In this document: piece after piece, positions 1 to 10,942 of the stretch
How positions within the stretch are numbered: position 1 is the stretch's first letter
How the letters are laid out: each line of letters starts with the position of its first letter
The notes under the pieces: generated by a model
Told to the model about the DNA's origin: nothing
Database searches by the model: none
Seen by the model: only the letters and a program-made list of their open reading frames with translations
From: Ecdyonurus torrentis
Lineage: Eukaryota; Arthropoda; Insecta; Ephemeroptera; Heptageniidae
Reading direction: 5' to 3'
Length of the DNA stretch: 64,000 nucleotides
Assembly: GCA_949318235.1 (NCBI GenBank)
Contig: CASGGR010000039.1
Span: 744,001 to 808,000, forward strand
Translations under genes and position numbers: made by a program

Positions 1-114
1 TGATGTCTGTAGCATTCTTAGTTTTTGAGAAATCATCAAAACTAGTTTTAATCGTGTAAAAAGTATGATTTTTATCATTCAATAACATTTGGTTCTTGAA
101 ATAGACACTTTCTT
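1..114 (+). repeat. Partial unit at left window edge
   Basis: This is the right-hand part of a unit. It starts inside gatgtctgtagc, has gagaaatc and the gatttttatc right end, and is followed by gacactttc. That combination is seen in class B or H units that precede a class C unit, and a C unit does follow at 115. The array therefore extends to the left of the window. Confidence 0.9.
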
Positions 115-442
115 TCATGACTTGGTTTGGCTACATGATGAGTGAAAACTAAAGTTGTCAATAACCCAAAAAGTATGCGTCGGAGCAAAAAAGTTCAAGA
201 TATCTTTTTTGTAGAGAATTGAAAAACCTATGTCATAAGTCAAATTTGATGTCTGTAGCATTCTTAGTTTTTGAGAAATCATCAAAACTAGTTTTAATCG
301 TGTAAAAAGTATGAATAAAAACATTCAATAACATTTGGTTCTTGAAATAGACACTTTGTTTCATGACTTGGTTTGGCTACATGATGAGTGAAAACTAAAG
401 TTGTCAATAACCCAAAAAGTATGCGTCGGAGCAAAAAAGTTC

Positions 443-452
443 AAGATATCTT
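443..452. other. Class-dependent 10-bp palindrome AAGATATCTT (representative)
   Basis: Perfect dyad at offsets 83-92 in classes A, B, C, F, H and I. In D, E, G, J, K, L, M, O, X, x, x' and Z the centre reads AAGACATCTT and the symmetry is lost. The presence or absence of the dyad therefore follows the HOR order. Confidence 0.8.
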
Positions 453-529
453 TTTTGTAGAGAATTGAAAAACCTATGTCATAAGTCAAATTTGATGTCT
501 GTAGCATTCTTAGTTTTTGAGAAATCATC

Positions 530-541
530 AAAACTAGTTTT
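530..541. other. Conserved 12-bp perfect palindrome (representative)
   Basis: AAAACTAGTTTT reads the same on both strands and lies at offsets 170-181 of the unit. It is unchanged in every class I examined except the three N units. It could be a protein-binding dyad or a small cruciform-prone site. No function can be shown from sequence alone. Confidence 0.85.
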
Positions 542-1344
542 AATCGTGTAAAAAGTATGATTTTTATCATTCAATAACATTTGGTTCTTGAAATAGAAAC
601 TTTCTTTCATGACTTGGTTTGGCTACATGATGAGTGAAAACTAAAATTGTCAATAACCCAAAAAGTATGCGTCGGAGCAAAAAAGTTCAAGACATCTTTT
701 TTGTAGAGACTTGAAAAACCTATGTTATAAGTCAAATTTGATGTCTGTAGCATTCTTAGTTTTTGAGCAATCATCAAAACTAGTTTTAATCGTGTAAAAA
801 GTATGATTTTTATCATTCAATAACATTTGGTTCTTGAAATAGAAACTTTCTTTCATGACTTGGTTTGGCTACATGATGAGTGAAAACTAAAATTGTCAAT
901 AACCCAAAAAGTATGCGTCGGAGCAAAAAAGTTCAAGACATCTTTTTTGTAGAGACTTGAAAAACCTATGTTATAAGTCAAATTTGATGTCTGTAGCATT
1001 CTTAGTTTTTGAGAAATCATCAAAACTAGTTTTAATCGTGTAAAAAGTATGATTAAAAACATTCAATAACATTTGGTTCTTGAAATAGACACTTTGTTTC
1101 ATGACTTGGTTTGGCTACATGATGAGTGAAAACTAAAGTTGTCAATAACCCAAAAAGTATGCGTCGGAGCAAAAAAGTTCAAGATATCTTTTTTGTAGAG
1201 AATTGAAAAACCTATGTCATTAGTCAAATTTGATGTCTGTAGCATTCTTAGTTTTTGAGCAATCATCAAAACTAGTTTTAATCGTGTAAAAAGTATGATT
1301 TTTATCATTCAATAACATTTGGTTCTTGAAATAGAAACTTTGTT

Positions 1345-3806
1345 TCATGACTAGGTTTGGCTACATGATAAGTGAAAACTAAAATTGTCAATAACCCAAA
1401 AAGTATGCGTCGGAGCAAAAAAGTTTAAGACATCTTTTTTGTAGAGAATCAAAAAAACCTATGTTATAAGTTAAATTTGATGTCTGTAGCATTCTTAGTT
1501 TTTGAGAAATCATCAAAACTAGTTTTAATCGTGTAAAAAGTATGATTCAAAACATTCAATAACATTTGGTTCTTGAAATAGAAACTTTGTTTCATGACTT
1601 GGTTTGGCTACATGATGAGTGAAAACTAAAATTGTCAATAACCCAAAAAGTATGCGTCGAAGCAAAAAAGTTCAAGACATCTTTTTTGTAGAGAATTGAA
1701 AAACCTATGTCATAAGTCAAATTTGATGTCTGTAGCATTCTTAGTTTTTGAGAAATCATCAAAACTAGTTTTAATCGTGTAAAAAGTATGATTAAAAACA
1801 TTCAATAACATTTGGTTCTTGAAATAGACACTTTGTTTCATGACTTGGTTTGGCTACATGATGAGTGAAAACTAAAGTTGTCAATAACCCAAAAAGTATG
1901 CGTCGGAGCAAAAAAGTTCAAGATATCTTTTTTGTAGAGAATTGAAAAACCTATGTCATAAGTCAAATTTGATGTCTGTAGCATTCTTAGTTTTTGAGAA
2001 ATCATCAAAACTAGTTTTAATCGTGTAAAAAGTATGATTAAAAACATTCAATAACATTTGGTTCTTGAAATAGACACTTTGTTTCATGACTTGGTTTGGC
2101 TACATGATGAGTGAAAACTAAAGTTGTCAATAACCCAAAAAGTATGCGTCGGAGCAAAAAAGTTCAAGATATCTTTTTTGTAGAGAATTGAAAAACCTAT
2201 GTCATAAGTCAAATTTGATGTCTGTAGCATTCTTAGTTTTTGAGAAATCATCAAAACTAGTTTTAATCGTGTAAAAAGTATGATTAAAAACATTCAATAA
2301 CATTTGGTTCTTGAAATAGACACTTTGTTTCATGACTTGGTTTGGCTACATGATGAGTGAAAACTAAAGTTGTCAATAACCCAAAAAGTATGCGTCGGAG
2401 CAAAAAAGTTCAAGATATCTTTTTTGTAGAGAATTGAAAAACCTATGTCATAAGTCAAATTTGATGTCTGTAGCATTCTTAGTTTTTGAGAAATCATCAA
2501 AACTAGTTTTAATCGTGTAAAAAGTATGATTTTTATCATTCAATAACATTTGGTTCTTGAAATAGAAACTTTGTTTCATGACTAGGTTTGGCTACATGAT
2601 AAGTGAAAACTAAAATTGTCAATAACCCAAAAAGTATGCGTCGGAGCAAAAAAGTTTAAGACATCTTTTTTGTAGAGAATCAAAAAAACCTATGTTATAA
2701 GTTAAATTTGATGTCTGTAGCATTCTTAGTTTTTGAGAAATCATCAAAACTAGTTTTAATCGTGTAAAAAGTATGATTCAAAACATTCAATAACATTTGG
2801 TTCTTGAAATAGAAACTTTGTTTCATGACTTGGTTTGGCTACATGATGAGTGAAAACTAAAATTGTCAATAACCCAAAAAGTATGCGTCGAAGCAAAAAA
2901 GTTCAAGACATCTTTTTTGTAGAGAATTGAAAAACCTATGTCATAAGTCAAATTTGATGTCTGTAGCATTCTTAGTTTTTGAGAAATCATCAAAACTAGT
3001 TTTAATCGTGTAAAAAGTATGATTAAAAACATTCAATAACATTTGGTTCTTGAAATAGACACTTTGTTTCATGACTTGGTTTGGCTACATGATGAGTGAA
3101 AACTAAAGTTGTCAATAACCCAAAAAGTATGCGTCGGAGCAAAAAAGTTCAAGATATCTTTTTTGTAGAGAATTGAAAAACCTATGTCATAAGTCAAATT
3201 TGATGTCTGTAGCATTCTTAGTTTTTGAGAAATCATCAAAACTAGTTTTAATCGTGTAAAAAGTATGATTAAAAACATTCAATAACATTTGGTTCTTGAA
3301 ATAGACACTTTGTTTCATGACTTGGTTTGGCTACATGATGAGTGAAAACTAAAGTTGTCAATAACCCAAAAAGTATGCGTCGGAGCAAAAAAGTTCAAGA
3401 TATCTTTTTTGTAGAGAATTGAAAAACCTATGTCATAAGTCAAATTTGATGTCTGTAGCATTCTTAGTTTTTGAGAAATCATCAAAACTAGTTTTAATCG
3501 TGTAAAAAGTATGATTAAAAACATTCAATAACATTTGGTTCTTGAAATAGACACTTTGTTTCATGACTTGGTTTGGCTACATGATGAGTGAAAACTAAAG
3601 TTGTCAATAACCCAAAAAGTATGCGTCGGAGCAAAAAAGTTCAAGATATCTTTTTTGTAGAGAATTGAAAAACCTATGTCATAAGTCAAATTTGATGTCT
3701 GTAGCATTCTTAGTTTTTGAGAAATCATCAAAACTAGTTTTAATCGTGTAAAAAGTATGATTTTTATCATTCAATAACATTTGGTTCTTGAAATAGAAAC
3801 TTTCTT
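1345..3806 (+). repeat. Tandem HOR: two copies of a 5-unit 1231-bp repeat (X-G-A-A-B)
   Basis: Copy one is 1345-2575 and copy two is 2576-3806. Each has a 247-bp X unit (gactagg, gataag, gaatcaaaaaaacc, right end gattcaaaac), a G unit (cgtcgaagc), two A units and one B unit. The unit order and every class marker match between copies. This indicates a recent duplication by a five-unit shift. Confidence 0.9.
1838..2083 (+). repeat. Canonical 246-bp unit (class A), reference copy
   Basis: This unit serves as the consensus. Diagnostic sites by offset from its first base are: T at 9 (gacttgg), C at 20 (ctacatg), G at 26 (gatgag), G at 40 (aaagttg), G at 69 (cgtcggagc), C at 82 (ttcaag), T at 87 (gatatc), A at 104 (gaattg), cataag near 120-125, A at 162 (gagaaatc) and gattaaaaac at about 198-207. 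It holds 73 G/C bases. It carries two perfect dyads, AAGATATCTT (offsets 83-92) and AAAACTAGTTTT (offsets 170-181). Class A is the most common subclass and is found across both domains. Confidence 0.95.
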
Positions 3807-3918
3807 TCATGACTTGGTTTGGCTACATGATGAGTGAAAACTAAAATTGTCAATAACCCAAAAAGTATGCGTCGGAGCAAAAAAGTTCAAGACATCTTTT
3901 TTGTAGAGAATTGAAAAA

Positions 3919-3943
3919 GCTTAGTTTTAAGGTTAAATAGTAA
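3919..3943 (+). repeat. Divergent patch of Z unit (representative)
   Basis: In the Z unit at 3807 the text from gcttag through agtaag replaces the usual cctatgtcataag region and adds one base, making the unit 247 bp. The same patch is in units at 15372, 18818, 19065 and 30878. It resembles the J patch (both start gaaaaagct and contain gtttt and ttaaat), which suggests a common origin. Confidence 0.8.
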
Positions 3944-4053
3944 GTCTGTAGCATTCTTAGTTTTTGAGAAATCATCAAAACTAGTTTTAATCGTGTAAAA
4001 AGTATGATTAAAAACATTCAATAACATTTGGTTCTTGAAATAGACACTTTGTT

Positions 4054-7000
4054 TCATGACTTGGTTTGGCTATATGATGAGTGAAAACTAAAGTTGTCAA
4101 TAACCCAAAAAGTATGCGTCGGAGCAAAAAAGTTCAAGATATCTTTTTTGTAGAGAATTGAAAAACCTATGTCATTAGTCAAATTTGATGTCTGTAGCAT
4201 TCTTAGTTTTTGAGCAATCATCAAAACTAGTTTTAATCGTGTAAAAAGTATGATTTTTATCATTCAATAACATTTGGTTCTTGAAATAGAAACTTTGTTT
4301 CATGACTAGGTTTGGCTACATGATAAGTGAAAACTAAAATTGTCAATAACCCAAAAAGTATGCGTCGGAGCAAAAAAGTTTAAGACATCTTTTTTGTAGA
4401 GAATTAAAAAACCTATGTTATAAGTTAAATTTGATGTCTGTAGCATTCTTAGTTTTTGAGAAATCATCAAAACTAGTTTTAATCGTGTAAAAAGTATGAT
4501 TCAAAACATTCAATAACATTTGGTTCTTGAAATAGAAACTTTGTTTCATGACTTGGTTTGGCTACATGATGAGTGAAAACTAAAATTGTCAATAACCCAA
4601 AAAGTATGCGTCGAAGCAAAAAAGTTCAAGACATCTTTTTTGTAGAGAATTGAAAAACCTATGTCATAAGTCAAATTTGATGTCTGTAGCATTCTTAGTT
4701 TTTGAGAAATCATCAAAACTAGTTTTAATCGTGTAAAAAGTATGATTAAAAACATTCAATAACATTTGGTTCTTGAAATAGACACTTTGTTTCATGACTT
4801 GGTTTGGCTACATGATGAGTGAAAACTAAAGTTGTCAATAACCCAAAAAGTATGCGTCGGAGCAAAAAAGTTCAAGATATCTTTTTTGTAGAGAATTGAA
4901 AAAACTATGTCATAAGTCAAATTTGATGTCTGTAGCATTCTTAGTTTTTGAGAAATCATCAAAACTAGTTTTAATCGTGTAAAAAGTATGATTTTTATCA
5001 TTCAATAACATTTGGTTCTTGAAATAGACACTTTCTTTCATGACTTGGTTTGGCTACATGATGAGTGAAAACTAAAGTTGTCAATAACCCAAAAAGTATG
5101 CGTCGGAGCAAAAAAGTTCAAGATATCTTTTTTGTAGAGAATTGAAAAACCTATGTCATAAGTCAAATTTGATGTCTGTAGCATTCTTAGTTTTTGAGAA
5201 ATCATCAAAACTAGTTTTAATCGTGTAAAAAGTATGAATAAAAACATTCAATAACATTTGGTTCTTGAAATAGACACTTTGTTTCATGACTTGGTTTGGC
5301 TACATGATGAGTGAAAACTAAAGTTGTCAATAACCCAAAAAGTATGCGTCGGAGCAAAAAAGTTCAAGATATCTTTTTTGTAGAGAATTGAAAAACCTAT
5401 GTCATAAGTCAAATTTGATGTCTGTAGCATTCTTAGTTTTTGAGAAATCATCAAAACTAGTTTTAATCGTGTAAAAAGTATGATTTTTATCATTCAATAA
5501 CATTTGGTTCTTGAAATAGAAACTTTCTTTCATGACTTGGTTTGGCTACATGATGAGTGAAAACTAAAATTGTCAATAACCCAAAAAGTATGCGTCGGAG
5601 CAAAAACGTTCAAGACATCTTTTTTGTAAAGAATTGAAAAAGCTACGTTTTGAGTTAAATTTAAAGTCAGTAGCATTCTTAGTTTTTGAGAAATCATCAA
5701 AACTAGTTTTAATCGTGTAAAAAGTATGATTAAAAACATTCAATAACATTTGGTTCTTGAAATAGACACTTTGTTTCATGACTTGGTTTGGCTACATGAT
5801 GAGTGAAAACTAAAGTTGTCAATAACCCAAAAAGTATGCGTCGGAGCAAAAAAGTTCAAGATATCTTTTTTGTAGAGAATTGAAAAACCTATGTCATTAG
5901 TCAAATTTGATGTCTGTAGCATTCTTAGTTTTTGAGCAATCATCAAAACTAGTTTTAATCGTGTAAAAAGTATGATTTTTATCATTCAATAACATTTGGT
6001 TCTTGAAATAGAAACTTTGTTTCATGACTAGGTTTGGCTACATGATAAGTGAAAACTAAAATTGTCAATAACCCAAAAAGTATGCGTCGGAGCAAAAAAG
6101 TTTAAGACATCTTTTTTGTAGAGAATCAAAAAAACCTATGTTATAAGTTAAATTTGATGTCTGTAGCATTCTTAGTTTTTGAGAAATCATCAAAACTAGT
6201 TTTAATCGTGTAAAAAGTATGATTCAAAACATTCAATAACATTTGGTTCTTGAAATAGAAACTTTGTTTCATGACTTGGTTTGGCTACATGATGAGTGAA
6301 AACTAAAATTGTCAATAACCCAAAAAGTATGCGTCGAAGCAAAAAAGTTCAAGACATCTTTTTTGTAGAGAATTGAAAAACCTATGTCATAAGTCAAATT
6401 TGATGTCTGTAGCATTCTTAGTTTTTGAGAAATCATCAAAACTAGTTTTAATCGTGTAAAAAGTATGATTAAAAACATTCAATAACATTTGGTTCTTGAA
6501 ATAGACACTTTGTTTCATGACTTGGTTTGGCTACATGATGAGTGAAAACTAAAGTTGTCAATAACCCAAAAAGTATGCGTCGGAGCAAAAAAGTTCAAGA
6601 TATCTTTTTTGTAGAGAATTGAAAAACCTATGTCATAAGTCAAATTTGATGTCTGTAGCATTCTTAGTTTTTGAGAAATCATCAAAACTAGTTTTAATCG
6701 TGTAAAAAGTATGATTAAAAACATTCAATAACATTTGGTTCTTGAAATAGACACTTTGTTTCATGACTTGGTTTGGCTACATGATGAGTGAAAACTAAAG
6801 TTGTCAATAACCCAAAAAGTATGCGTCGGAGCAAAAAAGTTCAAGATATCTTTTTTGTAGAGAATTGAAAAACCTATGTCATAAGTCAAATTTGATGTCT
6901 GTAGCATTCTTAGTTTTTGAGAAATCATCAAAACTAGTTTTAATCGTGTAAAAAGTATGATTAAAAACATTCAATAACATTTGGTTCTTGAAATAGACAC

Positions 7001-7498
7001 TTTGTTTCATGACTTGGTTTGGCTACATGATGAGTGAAAACTAAAGTTGTCAATAACCCAAAAAGTATGCGTCGGAGCAAAAAAGTTCAAGATATCTTTT
7101 TTGTAGAGAATTGAAAAACCTATGTCATTAGTCAAATTTGATGTCTGTAGCATTCTTAGTTTTTGAGAAATCATCAAAACTAGTTTTAATCGTGTAAAAA
7201 GTATGATTAAAAACATTCAATAACATTTGGTTCTTGAAATAGACACTTTGTTTCATGACTTGGTTTGGCTACATGATGAGTGAAAACTAAAGTTGTCAAT
7301 AACCCAAAAAGTATGCGTCGGAGCAAAAAAGTTCAAGATATCTTTTTTGTAGAGAATTGAAAAACCTATGTCATAAGTCAAATTTGATGTCTGTAGCATT
7401 CTTAGTTTTTGAGAAATCATCAAAACTAGTTTTAATCGTGTAAAAAGTATGATTAAAAACATTCAATAACATTTGGTTCTTGAAATAGACACTTTGTT
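4054..7498 (+). repeat. Segment P, copy 1: F'-x-G-H-C-B-J-F-X-G-A-A-I-A
   Basis: Fourteen units, 3445 bp. The opening F'-x-G-H module has ctatatg in F' and the 246-bp x unit. A divergent J unit lies at 5530. The same order of 14 classes, J included, recurs at 19312-22756 with a constant offset of 15,258 bp, so the two are copies of one ancestral segment. Confidence 0.92.
5607..5669 (+). repeat. Divergent central patch in J unit (first copy)
   Basis: Within an otherwise ordinary unit (5530-5775), a stretch of about 63 bp differs at many sites: aaaaacgttc, gtaaagaattg, gctacgttttgag and aaagtcag replace the usual bases. Both flanks return to the common sequence. This looks like a conversion tract from a divergent subfamily, or a remnant of an older form of the repeat. 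Confidence 0.8.
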
Positions 7499-9958
7499 TC
7501 ATGACTTGGTTTGGCTATATGATGAGTGAAAACTAAAGTTGTCAATAACCCAAAAAGTATGCGTCGGAGCAAAAAAGTTCAAGATATCTTTTTTGTAGAG
7601 AATTGAAAAACCTATGTCATTAGTCAAATTTGATGTCTGTAGCATTCTTAGTTTTTGAGCAATCATCAAAACTAGTTTTAATCGTGTAAAAAGTATGATT
7701 TTTATCATTCAATAACATTTGGTTCTTGAAATAGAAACTTTGTTTCATGACTAGGTTTGGCTACATGATAAGTGAAAACTAAAATTGTCAATAACCCAAA
7801 AAGTATGCGTCGGAGCAAAAAAGTTTAAGACATCTTTTTTGTAGAGAATTAAAAAACCTATGTTATAAGTTAAATTTGATGTCTGTAGCATTCTTAGTTT
7901 TTGAGAAATCATCAAAACTAGTTTTAATCGTGTAAAAAGTATGATTCAAAACATTCAATAACATTTGGTTCTTGAAATAGAAACTTTGTTTCATGACTTG
8001 GTTTGGCTACATGATGAGTGAAAACTAAAATTGTCAATAACCCAAAAAGTATGCGTCGAAGCAAAAAAGTTCAAGACATCTTTTTTGTAGAGAATTGAAA
8101 AACCTATGTCATAAGTCAAATTTGATGTCTGTAGCATTCTTAGTTTTTGAGAAATCATCAAAACTAGTTTTAATCGTGTAAAAAGTATGATTAAAAACAT
8201 TCAATAACATTTGGTTCTTGAAATAGACACTTTGTTTCATGACTTGGTTTGGCTACATGATGAGTGAAAACTAAAGTTGTCAATAACCCAAAAAGTATGC
8301 GTCGGAGCAAAAAAGTTCAAGATATCTTTTTTGTAGAGAATTGAAAAAACTATGTCATAAGTCAAATTTGATGTCTGTAGCATTCTTAGTTTTTGAGAAA
8401 TCATCAAAACTAGTTTTAATCGTGTAAAAAGTATGATTTTTATCATTCAATAACATTTGGTTCTTGAAATAGACACTTTCTTTCATGACTTGGTTTGGCT
8501 ACATGATGAGTGAAAACTAAAGTTGTCAATAACCCAAAAAGTATGCGTCGGAGCAAAAAAGTTCAAGATATCTTTTTTGTAGAGAATTGAAAAACCTATG
8601 TCATAAGTCAAATTTGATGTCTGTAGCATTCTTAGTTTTTGAGAAATCATCAAAACTAGTTTTAATCGTGTAAAAAGTATGATTAAAAACATTCAATAAC
8701 ATTTGGTTCTTGAAATAGACACTTTGTTTCATGACTTGGTTTGGCTACATGATGAGTGAAAACTAAAGTTGTCAATAACCCAAAAAGTATGCGTCGGAGC
8801 AAAAAAGTTCAAGATATCTTTTTTGTAGAGAATTGAAAAACCTATGTCATTAGTCAAATTTGATGTCTGTAGCATTCTTAGTTTTTGAGAAATCATCAAA
8901 ACTAGTTTTAATCGTGTAAAAAGTATGATTAAAAACATTCAATAACATTTGGTTCTTGAAATAGACACTTTGTTTCATGACTTGGTTTGGCTACATGATG
9001 AGTGAAAACTAAAGTTGTCAATAACCCAAAAAGTATGCGTCGGAGCAAAAAAGTTCAAGATATCTTTTTTGTAGAGAATTGAAAAACCTATGTCATAAGT
9101 CAAATTTGATGTCTGTAGCATTCTTAGTTTTTGAGAAATCATCAAAACTAGTTTTAATCGTGTAAAAAGTATGATTAAAAACATTCAATAACATTTGGTT
9201 CTTGAAATAGACACTTTGTTTCATGACTTGGTTTGGCTACATGATGAGTGAAAACTAAAGTTGTCAATAACCCAAAAAGTATGCGTCGGAGCAAAAAAGT
9301 TCAAGATATCTTTTTTGTAGAGAATTGAAAAACCTATGTCATAAGTCAAATTTGATGTCTGTAGCATTCTTAGTTTTTGAGAAATCATCAAAACTAGTTT
9401 TAATCGTGTAAAAAGTATGATTAAAAACATTCAATAACATTTGGTTCTTGAAATAGACACTTTGTTTCATGACTTGGTTTGGCTACATGATGAGTGAAAA
9501 CTAAAGTTGTCAATAACCCAAAAAGTATGCGTCGGAGCAAAAAAGTTCAAGATATCTTTTTTGTAGAGAATTGAAAAACCTATGTCATTAGTCAAATTTG
9601 ATGTCTGTAGCATTCTTAGTTTTTGAGAAATCATCAAAACTAGTTTTAATCGTGTAAAAAGTATGATTAAAAACATTCAATAACATTTGGTTCTTGAAAT
9701 AGACACTTTGTTTCATGACTTGGTTTGGCTACATGATGAGTGAAAACTAAAGTTGTCAATAACCCAAAAAGTATGCGTCGGAGCAAAAAAGTTCAAGATA
9801 TCTTTTTTGTAGAGAATTGAAAAACCTATGTCATAAGTCAAATTTGATGTCTGTAGCATTCTTAGTTTTTGAGAAATCATCAAAACTAGTTTTAATCGTG
9901 TAAAAAGTATGATTAAAAACATTCAATAACATTTGGTTCTTGAAATAGACACTTTGTT
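7499..9958 (+). repeat. Block F'-x-G-H-A-I-A-A-I-A
   Basis: Ten units. After the F'-x-G-H module the block holds a short A-I-A run repeated twice. I units carry cattag like F but keep gagaaatc and the gattaaaaac right end. The A unit at 8483 is preceded by gacactttc, the spacer normally found before C, so it joins to H in the way a C unit would. The matching block at 22757-24232 is four units (984 bp) shorter. Confidence 0.9.
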
Positions 9959-10942
9959 TCATGACTTGGTTTGGCTATATGATGAGTGAAAACTAAAGTT
10001 GTCAATAACCCAAAAAGTATGCGTCGGAGCAAAAAAGTTCAAGATATCTTTTTTGTAGAGAATTGAAAAACCTATGTCATTAGTCAAATTTGATGTCTGT
10101 AGCATTCTTAGTTTTTGAGCAATCATCAAAACTAGTTTTAATCGTGTAAAAAGTATGATTTTTATCATTCAATAACATTTGGTTCTTGAAATAGAAACTT
10201 TGTTTCATGACTAGGTTTGGCTACATGATAAGTGAAAACTAAAATTGTCAATAACCCAAAAAGTATGCGTCGGAGCAAAAAAGTTTAAGACATCTTTTTT
10301 GTAGAGAATTAAAAAACCTATGTTATAAGTTAAATTTGATGTCTGTAGCATTCTTAGTTTTTGAGAAATCATCAAAACTAGTTTTAATCGTGTAAAAAGT
10401 ATGATTCAAAACATTCAATAACATTTGGTTCTTGAAATAGAAACTTTGTTTCATGACTTGGTTTGGCTACATGATGAGTGAAAACTAAAATTGTCAATAA
10501 CCCAAAAAGTATGCGTCGAAGCAAAAAAGTTCAAGACATCTTTTTTGTAGAGAATTGAAAAACCTATGTCATAAGTCAAATTTGATGTCTGTAGCATTCT
10601 TAGTTTTTGAGAAATCATCAAAACTAGTTTTAATCGTGTAAAAAGTATGATTAAAAACATTCAATAACATTTGGTTCTTGAAATAGACACTTTGTTTCAT
10701 GACTTGGTTTGGCTACATGATGAGTGAAAACTAAAGTTGTCAATAACCCAAAAAGTATGCGTCGGAGCAAAAAAGTTCAAGATATCTTTTTTGTAGAGAA
10801 TTGAAAAAACTATGTCATAAGTCAAATTTGATGTCTGTAGCATTCTTAGTTTTTGAGAAATCATCAAAACTAGTTTTAATCGTGTAAAAAGTATGATTTT
10901 TATCATTCAATAACATTTGGTTCTTGAAATAGACACTTTCTT
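9959..10942 (+). repeat. F'-x-G-H 4-mer module
   Basis: Four units, 984 bp. F' (ctatatg, cattag, gagcaatc) is followed by x (gactagg, gataag, gaattaaaaaacc, 246 bp), G (cgtcgaagc) and H (gaaaaaacta). The same module opens at 4054, 7499, 19312, 22757, 24233 and 31125, making seven copies in domain 1. It leads most often into C-B. Confidence 0.92.

Larger units (their letters stand above)
115..4053 (+). repeat. Domain 1 block: C-B-D-E-F then two X-G-A-A-B 5-mers and a Z unit
   Basis: Sixteen units. C-B-D-E-F (115-1344) resembles the 9-mer start found elsewhere, but with an E unit at 853 where K normally sits. X-G-A-A-B follows twice in tandem (1345-2575 and 2576-3806, 1231 bp each), and I saw no difference between the two copies by eye. 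The last B is followed by a divergent 247-bp Z unit at 3807. Here X follows B, whereas in the rest of the domain X nearly always follows F. Confidence 0.9.

Noticed and set aside
361..385. Small hairpin TCATG...CATGA at the start of the unit
   Set aside because: A five-base stem with a 15-base loop is expected by chance in sequence of this composition.
421..432. CENP-B box
   Set aside because: The CpG-containing stretch atgcgtcggagc lacks the TTCG and CGGG halves of the known 17-bp box in the right spacing.
361..570. A minus-strand reading frame of about 69 codons that recurs at nearly every 246-bp period
   Set aside because: It is a consequence of the repeat. It is broken wherever the unit has the gattcaaaac right end (stop after two codons), the extra base of X, or the Z patch. 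Most class differences change amino acids, so no protein-level constraint is visible. No ribosome-binding or splice context supports it.
5573..5779. Alternative-frame minus-strand ORFs of 66-68 codons (5573, 14015, 17707, 20831, 55284, 57744, 63156)
   Set aside because: They appear only where a class-specific base removes a stop in a second frame. Each is fully inside satellite sequence and overlaps the first frame.
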